A stretch of 64,000 bases of DNA from positions 291,094,366 to 291,158,365 of the forward strand of contig CM022298.1 of the NCBI GenBank assembly GCA_011799875.1, read 5' to 3'. Below the pieces are notes generated by a model. That model was not told the DNA's origin. It was given only the letters and a program-made list of their open reading frames with translations, and did not search any database. The stretch is from Thinopyrum elongatum (lineage: Eukaryota > Streptophyta > Magnoliopsida > Poales > Poaceae). A program made the translations under genes and the position numbers. Shown piece by piece: positions 40,086 to 51,715 of the stretch (its first letter is position 1; each line of letters begins with the position of its first letter).

Positions 40086-42926
40086 CTCGTCCTTGAGTAG
40101 GTAAATGATAAAACAGATTTTTTGATGTGGAATGTCACCTAACATGTTTATCATGTAATCTTTCTTAATGTGGCATGAATATTCAGATCCATAAGATTCA
40201 AAACAAAAGTTTAATATTGATATAAAAATAATAATACTTCAAGCATACTAAAAAGCAATCATGTCTTCTCAAAATATCATGGCTAAAGAAATTTATCCCT
40301 AGAAAATCACAAAATCTTGTCATGCTCTATCTTCTTAACACAAAGTATTTATCATGCACAACCCCGATGACAAGCCAAGTAATTGGTTCATACTTTTTAA
40401 CGGGCTTCAACTTTTTCAACTCTCACGCAATACATGAGCGTGAGCCATGGATATAGCACTGTGGGTGGAATAGAATATGATGTTGGAGGTTGTGTGCAGA
40501 AGACAAAAAAGGAGAAAGTCTCACATTGATGAGGCTAATCAATGGGCTATGGAGATGCCCATCAACTAATGTCAATGCAAGGAGTAGGGATTGCCATGCA
40601 ACGGATGCACTAGAGCTATAAGTGTATGAAAGCTCAAAAAAGAAAACTAAGTGGGTGTGCATCCAACTTGCTTGCTCATGAAGACCTAGGGCATTTGAGG
40701 AAGCCCATCATTGGAATATACAAGCCAAGTTCTATAATGAAAAATTCCCACTAGTAATATATGAAAGTGACAAAATAGGAGACTCTCTATCATGAAGAAC
40801 ATGGTGCTACTTTGAAGCACAAGTGTGGAAAAGGACAGTAACATTGTCCCTTCTCTCTTTTTCTCTCTTTTTTTTATTTTTTTTATTGGGCTCTTTGGCC
40901 TCTTTTTTTATTTTGGGCTCTTTGGCCTCTCTTTTTTATTTTAGTCCGGAGTCTCATCCCGACTTATGGGGGAATCATAGTCTCCATCACCCTTTCCTCA
41001 CATGGGACAATGCTCTAATAATGATGATCATCACACTTTTATTTACTTACAACTCAAGAATTGCAACTCGATACTAGAACAAAAATAAGACTCTATATGA
41101 ATGCCTCCGGCGGTGTACCGGAATGTACAATGATCTAGCGTGACATGTATAAGAAAATATGAACAGTGGCCAAGCCAAAAATACTATGTCAACTATATGA
41201 TCATGCAAAGCAATATGACAATGATGGTATGTGTCATAATAAAACTGAACGGTGGAAGTTGCATGGCAATATATCTCGGAATGACTATGGAAATTCCATA
41301 ATAGGTAGGTATGGTGGCTGTTTTGAGGAAGATATAAGGTGGATTATGTGTGAAAGATCGTATCATATCACGGGGTTTGGATGCACCGGCGAAGTTTGCA
41401 CCACAACTCAAGGTGAGAAAGGGCAATGCATGGTACCGAAGTGGCCAGCAAAATGCGGAAGGGTGAGAGTGCGTATAATCCATGGACTCAACATTAGTCA
41501 TAAAGAGCTCACATACTTATTGCAAAAGTTTATTAGCCCATGAAGCTAAGTACTACTACTCATGCTCCTAGGGGCATAGATTGGTAGGAAAGACCACCGC
41601 TCGTCCCCGATCGCCGCTCAGAAGGAAGACAATCAAAAATAAATCATTCTCCAATTTCATCGCATAACGAGAGACCATACATGCATGGTTTGGGAATCAC
41701 AAACCTTAACACAAATATTCTTACTAAACCACAATTACTCACTAGCATGACTCTAATATCACCATCTTTATATATCAAAACAAATGCAAGGAATCAAACT
41801 TCTCATATATTCAATGATCTTCATGAAAGTTTTTATTATATCCCTCTTGAATACCATATCATATTAGGACTAAATTAATAACCTAAGCAAATTGCCATAC
41901 TATTTATAAACTCTCAAAATAATATAAGTGAAGCATGAGAGTTCATCAATTTCTTCAAAATATAACCACCGCCGTGCTCTAAAAGATATAAGTGAAGCAC
42001 TAGAGCAACTACCTAGCTCAAAAAATATAAGTGAAGCACATAGAGTATTCTAATAAATTCATGATTAATGTATGTCCCTCTCAAAAGGTGTGTAAATCAA
42101 GGATGATTGTGGCCAACTAAAAATCAAAGACTCATATAATACAAGACGCTCCAAGCAAAACACATATCATGTGGTGAATAAAAATATAGCCTCAAGTAAT
42201 TTACCGATAGATTGAAGACAAAAGAGGGGATGCCATCCAGGGCATCCCCAAGCTTAGACACTTGGTTGTCCTTGAATATTACCTTGGGGTGCCTTGGGCA
42301 TCCCCAAGCTTAGGCTCTTGCCACTCCTTATTCCATAGTCCATCAAAACTTTACCCAAAACTTGAAAACTTCACAACACAAAACTCAACAAAAACTCATG
42401 AGATCCGTCAGTATAATAAAACAAATCTCCACTTTTAGGTACTGTTGTAAACTCATTCCAATTTTATATTTGCATTATATATACTTTATTATAACTTCAC
42501 CATGGCTCAGACCCCCGATACTACCCATAGATCCATCAAAACAAGCGAACAACACAATGAAAACAGAATCTGTCAAAAACAGAACAGTCTGTAAAGACCC
42601 GAATCAAGATCATACTTCTCTAACTCCAAAAATTCTGAACAATTAGAACAACGTAGGAAATCTGTATATAAATCTAGTGTAAAAAATTCAGAATTTTTCC
42701 ACGTTCCAGCAAATTTTAACAATTCTGCTACTGCATGCAAAAGTTTTTGTTTTTTCTCAGAATCAAATCAATGATCTTCCAAATCATCCCAAAGGTCTTA
42801 CTTGGCACAAACACTAATTAAAATACTAAAACACAATCATAATAGAAGTATAATTGCATATTTATTGAAGAACTGAAGCAAAAAAGCAAAAACATAAAAT
42901 AAAATTGGGTTGCCTCCCAACAAGCG
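40086..42926. other. Non-coding internal region of element 2
   Basis: Matches element 5 (55500-57630) in reverse complement, for example the GTCGGGGACGAGCG-type segment at 41600 and 56228. Two extra polypurine-like motifs (GGCATCCCCAAGCTTAG) lie at 42238-42258 and 42296-42316. No pol-like ORF. Confidence 0.6.
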
Positions 42927-44098
42927 CTATTGTTTTACGCCCCTAGCTAGGCATAATGCATAGATATAGGTATTGTCATCTTTGGTATTAAATCCATAAG
43001 TGGCCCTCATAATAGATTCATATGGCAACTTAATTTTATTTCTTGGAAAGTATTCCATGCCCTTCCTTAATGGAAATTGAAATCCAATGTTTCCTTCTTT
43101 CATATCAATAATTGTACCAATCGTTCTAAGGAAAGGTCCACCAAGAATAATGGGGCATGTAGGATTGCAATCTATATCAAGCACAATAAAATCTATGGCA
43201 CATAATTCCTATTTGCAACAATAAGAACATCATTAATTCTTCCCATAGGTTTCTTAATGGTGGAATCCGGTAAGTGCAAATTTAAAGAACAATCATCAAG
43301 TTTATGGAAACCTAGCACATCACATAAAGTTTTTGGAATAGTGGAAACGCTAGCACCCAAATCACACAAAGCATTGCACTCATAATATTTAATCTTAATA
43401 GTAGGTTCCCATTCATCATATAGCTTTCTAGGTATTGAAACTTCCAACTCAAGTTTTCTTCAAAAGATTTCATCATAGCATCAACGATATGTTTAGTAAA
43501 AGCCTTATTTTGATTATAAGCATGAGGTGAATTAAGCATAGATTGTAACAAGGAAATACAATCAATCAAAGAACAATTAAAATAATTAAAATCCTTGAAA
43601 TCTAAAATAGTGGGCTCATCACTAGTTAAAGTTTTGACCTCGCCAAACCCACTTTTATCAATTTTTTCATTAAGATCTTCACCCTCCAAATTATTGGGAC
43701 GCCTTCTAGCTAAAGTTGACTCTTCTCCAGTCCCTTCTTTATCAAGTTTTATATTAGCAAACAAAGATTCAATAGGAGTCACACCAATCACTTTAATACC
43801 TTCATCATGATTCAAAGATTCAATTTTAGCAGCCATCCTATTTATTAACGTAGTTTGTTGATCGGAGATTTGACCTACTAAACTTTCAATATGAACAAGT
43901 TGAGATTTAAGACCAATAACTTCCTTATTAACATCATCAAGCTCCTTATTAATATACTCAATCATAGCATATCGTTCCTTAAGTTCACTCCTAATGAAGC
44001 TATTATGCTCAAATTGCAAAGGCATGAAGCTTTTTGCATTATTTTCAATATCTTCCAACTTTCTATGGTAAGGATCAAGATTTTTAAATTGAGACATG
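42927..44098 (-). pseudogene. Gag-like coiled coil plus protease-like domain of element 2
   Basis: Starts at ATG 44098 (MSQFKNLDPYHRKLEDIEN) with a coiled-coil region, continues through an acidic linker and reaches an aspartic-protease-like domain: CNALCDLGASVSTIPKTL with Asp in the active-site position, and a C-terminal GGPFLRTIGTIIDMKEGN. Frame changes at about 43450 and 43190 split it into three frames, so it is broken. Athila-group elements carry this style of protease. Retaining only this ORF fits a non-autonomous family of the Sabrina type, a name I offer only as a guess. Confidence 0.65.
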
Positions 44099-44302
44099 AT
44101 AACAAAGCAATCTAGCACACAAGCAAACAAAAGCAAATGAAAAAGCGAACAGGAAGAAGGCAAATAAAAAGGCAAATATATTTGTGTTTTTCTGAAAACG
44201 TTTTGTAAGTGGGGGAAAGGAAAACGAGAGGCAAATGGCCAATAATGTAAATGCAATAGATGAGAGTTTATGATGGGTACTTGGTAGGCTTGATGTAGAT
44301 CC

Positions 44303-44320
44303 TCCCCGACAACAGTGCCA
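44303..44320 (-). promoter_or_regulatory. Primer binding site of element 2, tRNA-Asp type, degraded
   Basis: Plus strand TCCCCGACAACAGTGCCA differs at three positions from the tRNA-Asp 3' end pattern used by element 5. It lies 11 nt from the LTR, the same offset as in element 5. Confidence 0.7.
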
Positions 44321-44331
44321 GGAATTCTTCC

Positions 44332-45674
44332 TGCTACTTCTTGAGCTTGCGTTGGTTTTTCCCTTGAAGAGGAAAGGGTGATGCAGCAAAGTAGAGATAT
44401 GTATTTCCCTCACTTAAGAACTAAGGTATCAATCCAGTAGGAGGAACACACAAGTCTCCAATAATTGCACCTACACAAACAAACAAATACTTGCACCCAA
44501 TGCGATATATGAGTTGTTACTTGCAAGGATGAGATCTGATAGAGATAGGTATAAAAGATAAGTAAAAGTGCAAAATAAAATAAAGGTAAATAAATTGCAG
44601 CAATGTATTTTTGGGTTTTTGGTTTTGTAGATCTGAAAATAATATGATAAAAGATAGATCCGGGGGCCATAGTTTTCACTAGAGGCTTCTCTCTTGAAAG
44701 AACGCATATGGTGGGTAAACAAATTACTGTTGAGCAATTGATAGAAAAGCACAAAGTTATGACGATATCTAAGGCAATGATCATGAATATAGGCATCATG
44801 TCTGTGACAAGTAGATCGACTCCTGCCTGCATCTACTACTATTACTCCACACATCGACCGCTATCCAGCATGCATCTAGTGTATTAAGTTAACAAGAACG
44901 GAGTAACGCTTTAAGCAAGATGACATGATGTAGAGGGATAGATCCAATCAATACGAAATAAACCCCACCTTTTTATCCTTAGAGGTAACAATACAAATAT
45001 GTGTCATGTCCCTTTCTGTCATTGGGATTGAGCACCACAAGATTGAACCCACTACAAAGCACCTCTCCCATTGCAAGAAAAATCAATCTAGTTGGCCAAA
45101 CCAAATCAGTGGATCGGAGAGAAACACAAAGCTATCTTAATCATACATAAAAGAGTTCAAAGAAGACTCAAATAATATCCATAGATAATCCGATCATAAA
45201 TCCACAATTCATCGGATCTCAACAAACGCACCGCAAAAGAAGATTACATCGAATAGATCTCCAAGAACATCGAGGAGAACATTGTATTGAAGATCAAAGA
45301 GAGAGAAGAAGCCATCTAGCTACTAGCTATGGACCCGTAGGTCTGTGGTAAACTACTCAAACATCATCGGAAGGGCGGCAAGGTTGATGTAGAAGCTCTT
45401 CGTGGACCCTCTGACCTCCTCCTGAAGGTTCCTGGGTGTCTTGTGGTCCAAGAAAAATCGCCAAAAAGTTTCGTTCCATTTGGACTCCGTTTGGTATTTA
45501 TTTTCTGTAAAGACAAAAACAAGGAAAAAACAACAACTCGCACTGGGCACTAGGTTAATAGGTTAGTCCCAAAAAATGGTTTAAAATAGCATAATAACGC
45601 ATATAAAACATCCAAGGTTGATAATATAATAGCATGGAACAATAAAAGATTATAGATACATTGGAGACGTATCA
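44332..45674 (-). repeat. 5' LTR of element 2
   Basis: From TGCTACTTC beside the primer site to ACGTATCA at 45674. It lacks about 225 bp that the 3' LTR has (junction near 45405), including the TATA-like region. No other ORF of note. Confidence 0.75.
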
Positions 45675-46110
45675 GTGGACGTTGAGTTCCCCACCAGCGG
45701 TGTCATGTACCTCACCCAGGGTGGAAATCCTTTGCTCGTACCCACTATCTGGTGGAGGGGCACCTCCTCCACTTCAAGTTGGTGGAGTCTGATACGCTCT
45801 CTGTGAAGCTCTTCGGGGCTTCAGGCGCTCGCCTGGAGTGCTGCGCGGAGAGCTCGAGCAATAGCGAAAGCTCCTCCTTGAGCGACAATGATGAGCAGGC
45901 AGATGGTGAAGACGATGGTGGTGATTCCCCGGTCGTCAAGTCCGAAGACGGTGACTCAGACTCCAGCTGAACGTCGGCAGCACCATCATCTCTAGCTGAG
46001 CACCGGCAACACCATCATCTGCAGCTGAGCGCCAGCTAGATGGGTTGCTGGGAGCGCTTCGCCTACGCACCCCTTTTGCCCTGGGCTGCACTCGATGTAA
46101 ACCTTAGTAA
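45675..46110 (+). pseudogene. B3-like DNA-binding domain fragment with acidic tail
   Basis: The frame-1 segment FPTSGVMYLTQG continues after a one-base shift as GWKSFARTHYLVEGH and LHFKLVESDTLSVKLFG, the end of a plant B3-type DNA-binding domain. A Ser/Asp/Glu-rich tail follows, ending at TGA 45968-45970. The 5' part is cut off exactly at the element 2 LTR. A polyadenylation-like AATAAAG lies at about 46109. B3 proteins are plant transcription factors; this copy is broken. It sits antisense to element 3 pol, in the place where element 1 has its antisense gene, so it could be captured accessory sequence. Confidence 0.5.
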
Positions 46111-46881
46111 TAAAGGGCTAGAGTAAATGTTAACGAGCACTTTTCTTTTTTAACAAATATGGAACATTTGCCATGCTCAGAAAACTATGTACTATTTCCC
46201 TTATCCGTGCTTATCCTTGTATGATATGGATCTGATACCCTACACGGTTTGGAAACCCACCGGAACACACACTTGTCACAAGCGCCTTGAAGGACTGGTC
46301 CTTAGCAGCCTGCTGGAAGTAATACACCCGACAAGGTGACTTGCCGGTCTCAATGCAGCTGCAAATTACCCCGTCGAGCAGACTCAAGGCAAGGATAAGA
46401 GCACGAATGAAACACGACAAGATTCCTTCGCGTGCAGGTTTCTCATACATGTATAAACTCGAATCAAGGAAAAATTCCAGATGTAACAAAGAAATGTTTA
46501 GTTGTTTTCCAACTTATCTTTCTTTGATGTACTTCTTGTCGTATGAAATGAAACGAACGGCAAACACCATCTGAAATGGTACTCCATCGTCCCCCCGGGA
46601 AACATGTACGCGAGGAATCCTTCTACCTTTGTGAAAAAAGAAAGGAGAGGAAATGACAGTATGGAGATCCTGGTGGTATGTTAGCCATTTCATCCAAACA
46701 AAGTGTAATCATGTCATATTATGCACTAGTACGTAAGTAAATATGCATAAAAGGTTGCAGAACACTTAGGTTTATTCACATATGCACAGGGTCTGTGCTT
46801 GGCTTTGTATAAAGGGTTACAAGTCTTTGAGACTAGGCTTTTACAAAAGTGGTTGCCGGGACCAGGCCCGACAACTGTGCC

Positions 46882-48130
46882 TCATGGGTAGAACTTGCGA
46901 AGATGCTCGATGTCCCATGAGTTTTGCACACGAATGCCATCTTCGGTCTCCAAACGGACTGTGCCAGGTCTGGTGACTCGTACTACCCGATAAGGGCCTT
47001 CCCACTTTGGCATCAACTTGTTTGATCCCTTGGTCGATTAAACGCGCCGAAGGACAAGGTCGCCTTCCTCGAGGCTTCGAGCATGAACCTTGTGGCTATG
47101 ATAGCGGTGCAAGGCTTGCTGGTAGCGTGCAGCTCGCACAGCTGCCCGAAGATGATCTTCCTCAAGGAGCACGGCATCATCATGCCGAAGTTGCTCTTGC
47201 TCTACCTCGTCAAAGGTAAGCACTTGAGGTGACATGTATATGAGTTCCGTGGGTAGCATCGCTTCTACACCGTAAACTAGGGAGAAGGGTGTTTGGCCAG
47301 TAGCTCGATTTGGTGTCATTCTGAGTGACCAAAGAACCATGGGCAACTCGTCAATCCAGCGTCTCCCACACTTGTGTAACATGTCGAATGTTCTTGTCTT
47401 GAGACCGCGCAACACTTTAGCATTCATCCTTTCTGCTTGTCCATTGCTTCTCGGATGAGCAACAAAAACAAAGAAAACTTTGCTCCCAAGGCTCTGGATA
47501 TACTGCATGAAGGTGCGGCTTGTGAACTATGTGTTGTTGTCGGTAATGACTCTATTCAGGACTCCAAAACGGCAAACTAGTCCTTTAAAGAACTTGACAA
47601 CTGACTGCGCTATCACCTTTCTCATTGGTTCTACTTCAGACCACTTTGTGAACTTGTCGAAGGCAATGTATAAGAACTCAAAGCCCCCGGTAGCATGGGG
47701 AAGGGGCCCAAGATGTCGAGCCCCCAGACCGAAAAAGGCCAGGAGAGAGGGATTGCTTGAAGAGCTTGTGTTGGTTGATGTATATTCTTCGAATGAAACT
47801 GGCATGCTTCACATCTTGTTACTAGCTCAGTTGCATCCTGTAGGGTAGTGGGCCAATAAAAACCTTTCCGGAAAGCTTTCCCAGCAAGGGCTCTTGACCG
47901 TATGGGAGAGCCACACATGCCTCCATGTATCTCTGCCAACAACTTGAGTCCATCTTCCCGGCAAATGCACTTTAGTTTCACTTTGTTTGGTCTCTTTCTG
48001 TACAGAATGTTGTCCACAAACTGGTACATACTTGACTGACGGGCTACTTTCTCAGCTTGTTCATGATCATCGAAAGCTCTCCTGTTTGGAGAAACTGAAC
48101 TATGTGTTGCGCCCATGCCGGAGCTTGTGG
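46882..48130 (-). pseudogene. Integrase of element 3
   Basis: The zinc-finger region reads HGGMCGSPIRSRALAGK, with the second His of the HHCC finger lost. The core has GLDILGPFP, VITDN followed by a TAG (47527-47529), and SNGQAERMNAK. Frame shifts lie near 47700 and 48065. A TAA lies at 47038-47040 before the C-terminal WEGPYRVVRVTRPG. It ends at TGA 46884-46882. It cannot make a working enzyme. Confidence 0.8.
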
Positions 48131-49366
48131 CTCGACGACAAGGACTAAAGGCATTTCCGCGGCTCTGGGAGTGCCATCCTCAACAACGAGAACCTGAGGT
48201 TCTGTGTGGAACTGTGGCGCACCGTCAAGCATATTGTTGTTCCCGGCAACATTCTCACTAGCGGCTTTAGGAAGCTCTGCTGGAAAATAATTGCCAGTGT
48301 ACAACTTTCTCCTCTTTCTGGCTTGTGTTGACAAAGTAACTGATGGTTGATTCAAATGGAGTACAAAAGTCCCTGGTTCCACAGGTAGCTTTTGGGCGGC
48401 GCACTTTGATAGGTGATCAGCAATGTTGTTCTCCGCACGGGAGATATGCTCTGTTTGCAACCCGTCAAAGTGCTCCTCCAATTTCCTCACTTCATCCACT
48501 TAGCCTTCCATCAATGGGCTCTGGTAATCCTTATTCACTTGATTCACAACGAGCTGTGAATCTCCACGAACAATCAACTTTCTGATTCCCAATTCTACTG
48601 CGATTCTAAGGCCGGCAAGGAGCCCCTCATATTCAGCAGTGTTTTTGGTTGCCTTCTCCCTGGGAAAGTGCATTTGAACCACATACTTGAGGTGTTCTCT
48701 GATGGGTGCGATAAGCAGCACTCCGGCATCGGCGCCTTGCAGCGAGAAAGCACCGTCAAAGTACATGACCCATTCCTTATCAGCCTCTTTGTCGGGGAGA
48801 GTTGATTCTTGGATTTCTTCATCCTGCGGTGGGGTCCATTCTACAATGAACTTCGCCAATGCTCTACTCTGAATGGTCGAAGTGCTCTCAAACTTGAGTG
48901 CAAAACTCGACAATTCTAATGCCCACTCCACTATCCTGCCAGTTGCCTCTGGATTCCTCGGGATACGCTGCAACAGGAAGCGAGTGACGACGGTGATCTC
49001 ATGTGCTTGGAAGTAGTGGTGTAGCTTCCTCAAGGCCATGAGGAGGCCGAAAAGCAGTTTTTGCACACCAGAATACCTTGATCTAGCCCCCTGTAGAAGA
49101 GAGCTAACAAAGTACATGGGCCATTGCACAACTTTCTTCTTCGCTACTATCTGTTGACCAACTTCTGTTGTTTGCACCATTTCAGCCTTGCCAGCACCGG
49201 GATCTGCCGGGGAAGACTCTTCCTTGTTATGGGATGTACTTGCCGCTATTGTCTCTTCATCGCCAACTTCTCTCTGCGCCACTAGTGCAGCACTAACCAC
49301 CTGGTTTGTTGCTGCTAAATATAGCAACAACAGCTCCTGGGGCCTAGGCGCAACTAATGTTGGCAC
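48131..49366 (-). pseudogene. RNase H and spacer of element 3
   Basis: DGAFSLQGADAG, KNTAEYEGLLAGL, GDSQLVVNQVNK, then a nonsense codon at 48500-48502, then RAENNIADHLSK in the same frame. The spacer has only about two VLVVEDGTP / LVLVVEPQAP units, against five or six in element 1. Confidence 0.8.
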
Positions 49367-49494
49367 AGAGGATAGGTATCATTTCAGATCTTGCAGCGCA
49401 GCCTCCACTTCTGGAGTCCATTTTACTGGACTTGCCTTTTTCAATATCTTGAAAAATGGTAGGGCGCGCTCAGCAGACCTTGAAATGAACCTAC

Positions 49495-50343
49495 TCAAAG
49501 CAGCAACACAGCTGGCAAGACGTTCACATCCTTGATAGTCTTGGGTGCTTGAATTTGCTTGATAGCCTTGATTTTGTCGGGATTTGCTTCTATCCCACGC
49601 TGAGACACAAAGAACCCGAGGAGTTTACTGGATGGGACGCCGAACACGCACTTCTCAGGGTTAAGCTTCATGTTGATTCTGTGCAGGTTTGCAAAAGTTT
49701 CTTCTAAATCTTGAATGAGGATCGATTTGTCCTTGGTCTTGACCACTATATCATCCATGTAAGCTTCTATGTTCCTGTGTAACTGCGGCTCAAAACCAAT
49801 TTGGACAGCTCTTGCAAAAGTTGAACCAGCACTCTTTAGTCCAAAGGGCATATGCACGTAGCAGTATGTGACACATGGAGTAATGAATGCAGTCTTTTCC
49901 TCATCCTCCTTGGCCATGAATATCTGATGGTATCCAGAATATGCATCAAGGAATGATAGCAGCTCACAGCCAGTAGTAGAGTCTACAGTTTGATCAATAC
50001 GTGTCAAGGGGAAAGGATCCTTTGGACATGCCTTATTGAGATCAGTGTAATCAATACAAAGTCTCCATTTCCCATTTGCCTTGCGCACAACCATTGGATT
50101 CGCCAACCAAGTTGGGTGTAGCACTCCCCTAACCAGACCGGCTACTTCAAGTTTCTTGATTTTCTCAACAATAAATTGTTGTCGTTCCAAAGGTTGCTTC
50201 CTGACCTTCTGCTTGACAGGTCGAGCATGGGGACAGACAGCAAGGTGGTGCTCAATTACCTCCCTGGGAACACCGGGGATGTCAAATGGTTGCCATGCAA
50301 ACACATCTACATTCGCCCGCAGGAAGGCAACGAGCGCACTTTC
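49495..50343 (-). pseudogene. Reverse transcriptase of element 3
   Basis: Follows a UAG at 50344-50346. ESALVAFLRANVDVFAWQP is intact here, unlike element 1. RT motifs LCIDYTDLNKACPKDPFPL, FLDAYSGYHQI, MPFGLKSAGSTFARAV and YMDD are present. A frame shift near 49520 separates it from the RNase H part. Confidence 0.82.
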
Positions 50344-51143
50344 CTATTTACTATCAAGAATGGCACTGATGGTGAAGGTACCACCAGTGCCGTCCTCCTT
50401 TGCAAACACCTTCTTCGTCGCCGGCGTGGTATCTTTGGATCTCTTGCCGGCAGAGCTCTCTGGCAAGTCTTCAGCGGGTGCGCAGCACTTCGAAGAGGCG
50501 CGCTTCCCGGGATTCTCACCAAAGGTCTTACCAGGATTCTTGCCCTTCTTTCCTTTGGCAGGAGCTGTATCCTTAACGGTCACCACTGCAACCGCATCTC
50601 TGTAAAGCTTGTCGACACATATGACTGCATCTTTCTTGTCAGAGCTGATGGAGATGACACCCATAGGCCCTGGCATCTTCAGCGTTTTGTAGGCATAATG
50701 AGATGCTGCCATGAACTCGGCTAATGCCGGGCGGCCAAGAATTCCATTAAATGGCAAGGGGATCTTGACAACATCAAACATGATCTTCTCAGTTCTACAG
50801 TTCAGTTCCCCACCAAACGTCACCGGCAGCGTGATCTTCCCCTTAGGTTGGCTCCTTCCCGGATTAATTCCTCGGAATGTCCCAGTTTTCTTGAGCTCTC
50901 CTCAGGGATCTGCAGCCTCTCGATCACTTCAGGAGAGATCAAGTTCAAGCCAGCCCCACCTTCAACTAGCATTCTCGTGACCTTGAGGTTGTGTATCGTT
51001 GGTGAAACCAACAATGGCAAGCACCCGACCGCAGTCATGCGATCAGGATGGTCCTCGACATCGAAAATGATAGGCGTGTGGGACCACTTGAGGGGCTTTT
51101 GGGCATCCACCATTGGCTCCACCGCATTAACCTCACGCACCCA
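50344..51143 (-). pseudogene. Protease of element 3, active-site Asp replaced
   Basis: The active-site region reads RMLVEGGAGLNLISP, with Glu where element 1 has the catalytic Asp. A frame shift near 50900 follows, then GRPALAEF and the Lys-rich tail. Bounded by UAG codons at 51144-51146 and 50344-50346, as in element 1. Confidence 0.8.
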
Positions 51144-51333
51144 CTATTTAAGTTGGCGGTGAGAGGAATGCAAAGATGCACCCCCGTCAATGCACATGGC
51201 CTCCGTCGCCTTCTGGAACTCATGCTCACTGGATTCGTCATCATCCTCGTCTTCGCTCTCTTTGTCTCCTTTTTTATCTCTGCCCCTGGCAGGCTTCTCT
51301 TTTTGCTGATTGGTTTTTGATTGCTTGTATCTG
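51144..51333 (-). pseudogene. C-terminal end of element 3 gag
   Basis: EHEFQKATEAMCIDGGASLH followed by SSHRQLK and UAG. The rest of gag is missing because element 4 LTR sequence starts at about 51334. Confidence 0.75.
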
Positions 51334-51637
51334 TGTTGGTATTTCCCCTAAGAGGAGAGGATGCTGCAGCACAGCAACGGTAAGTGTCATGGTTTTGTCA
51401 TGGCAGATGTCCTAGTGAAAGGACTTAGACGCGAGGCCATGGCAACGGTGATTAACTTGTTGGGGTTGAGCGGGTCGAGAGACACGAATTTACCCAGGTT
51501 CGGCCCCTCACGGTGGAGGTAAAAGCCTACTCCTACTCTTGTTGCTTATTGCTTGAGTATCGATTACAAGGGAGTGGATTCGCTTGACCTAGCAATCCAT
51601 TGATTGTAACTTGTCATGTCCTGTGCCAGGGACTCGG

Positions 51638-51646
51638 CTTTATATA
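51638..51646 (-). promoter_or_regulatory. TATA box of the element 4 LTR
   Basis: TATATAAAG on the minus strand, about 300 bp from the left LTR end. Unlike element 1, no mirrored TATA box is found on the plus strand of this LTR. Confidence 0.6.
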
Positions 51647-51710
51647 CAGGTCGAGACCTCCAGCTTACAAGAGTCCGGGTCAGGTTACGATCCGTGAACG
51701 AGTCTTACTC

Positions 51711-51715
51711 TAAGT
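51711..51715. repeat. Target site duplication of element 5, left
   Basis: TAAGT, identical to 59188-59192. Confidence 0.95.

Larger units (their letters stand above)
39390..45674 (-). mobile_element. Element 2: non-autonomous Athila-like LTR retrotransposon
   Basis: The minus-strand order is 5' LTR (44332-45674), tRNA-Asp-like primer site, gag-like plus protease-like ORF, non-coding internal region, polypurine tract, then 3' LTR (39390-40062, cut by the CACTA). No RT, RNase H or integrase, so it must use proteins from another element. LTR ends TGATACGTCTCC and the internal 3' region match element 5 in opposite orientation. Confidence 0.8.
46140..51333 (-). mobile_element. Element 3: decayed Tat-like gypsy element
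   Basis: Minus-strand integrase, RNase H, RT, protease and the last ~60 codons of gag, related to element 1 but clearly diverged. No LTR of its own is recognisable. Gag is cut at about 51333, where element 4 LTR sequence begins. Left part 46260-46470 resembles the element 1 gap at 3880-4090 (GCAGCCTGCTGG). Confidence 0.75.
51334..51715 (-). repeat. Element 4 3' LTR, left part
   Basis: Contains TTTACCCAGGTTCGGCCCC and a TAAAAGCCTACTCCTAC stretch also found in the element 1 LTR, so the families share leader sequence. A minus-strand TATATAAAG lies at 51638-51646. It ends at the insertion of element 5. Confidence 0.7.
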
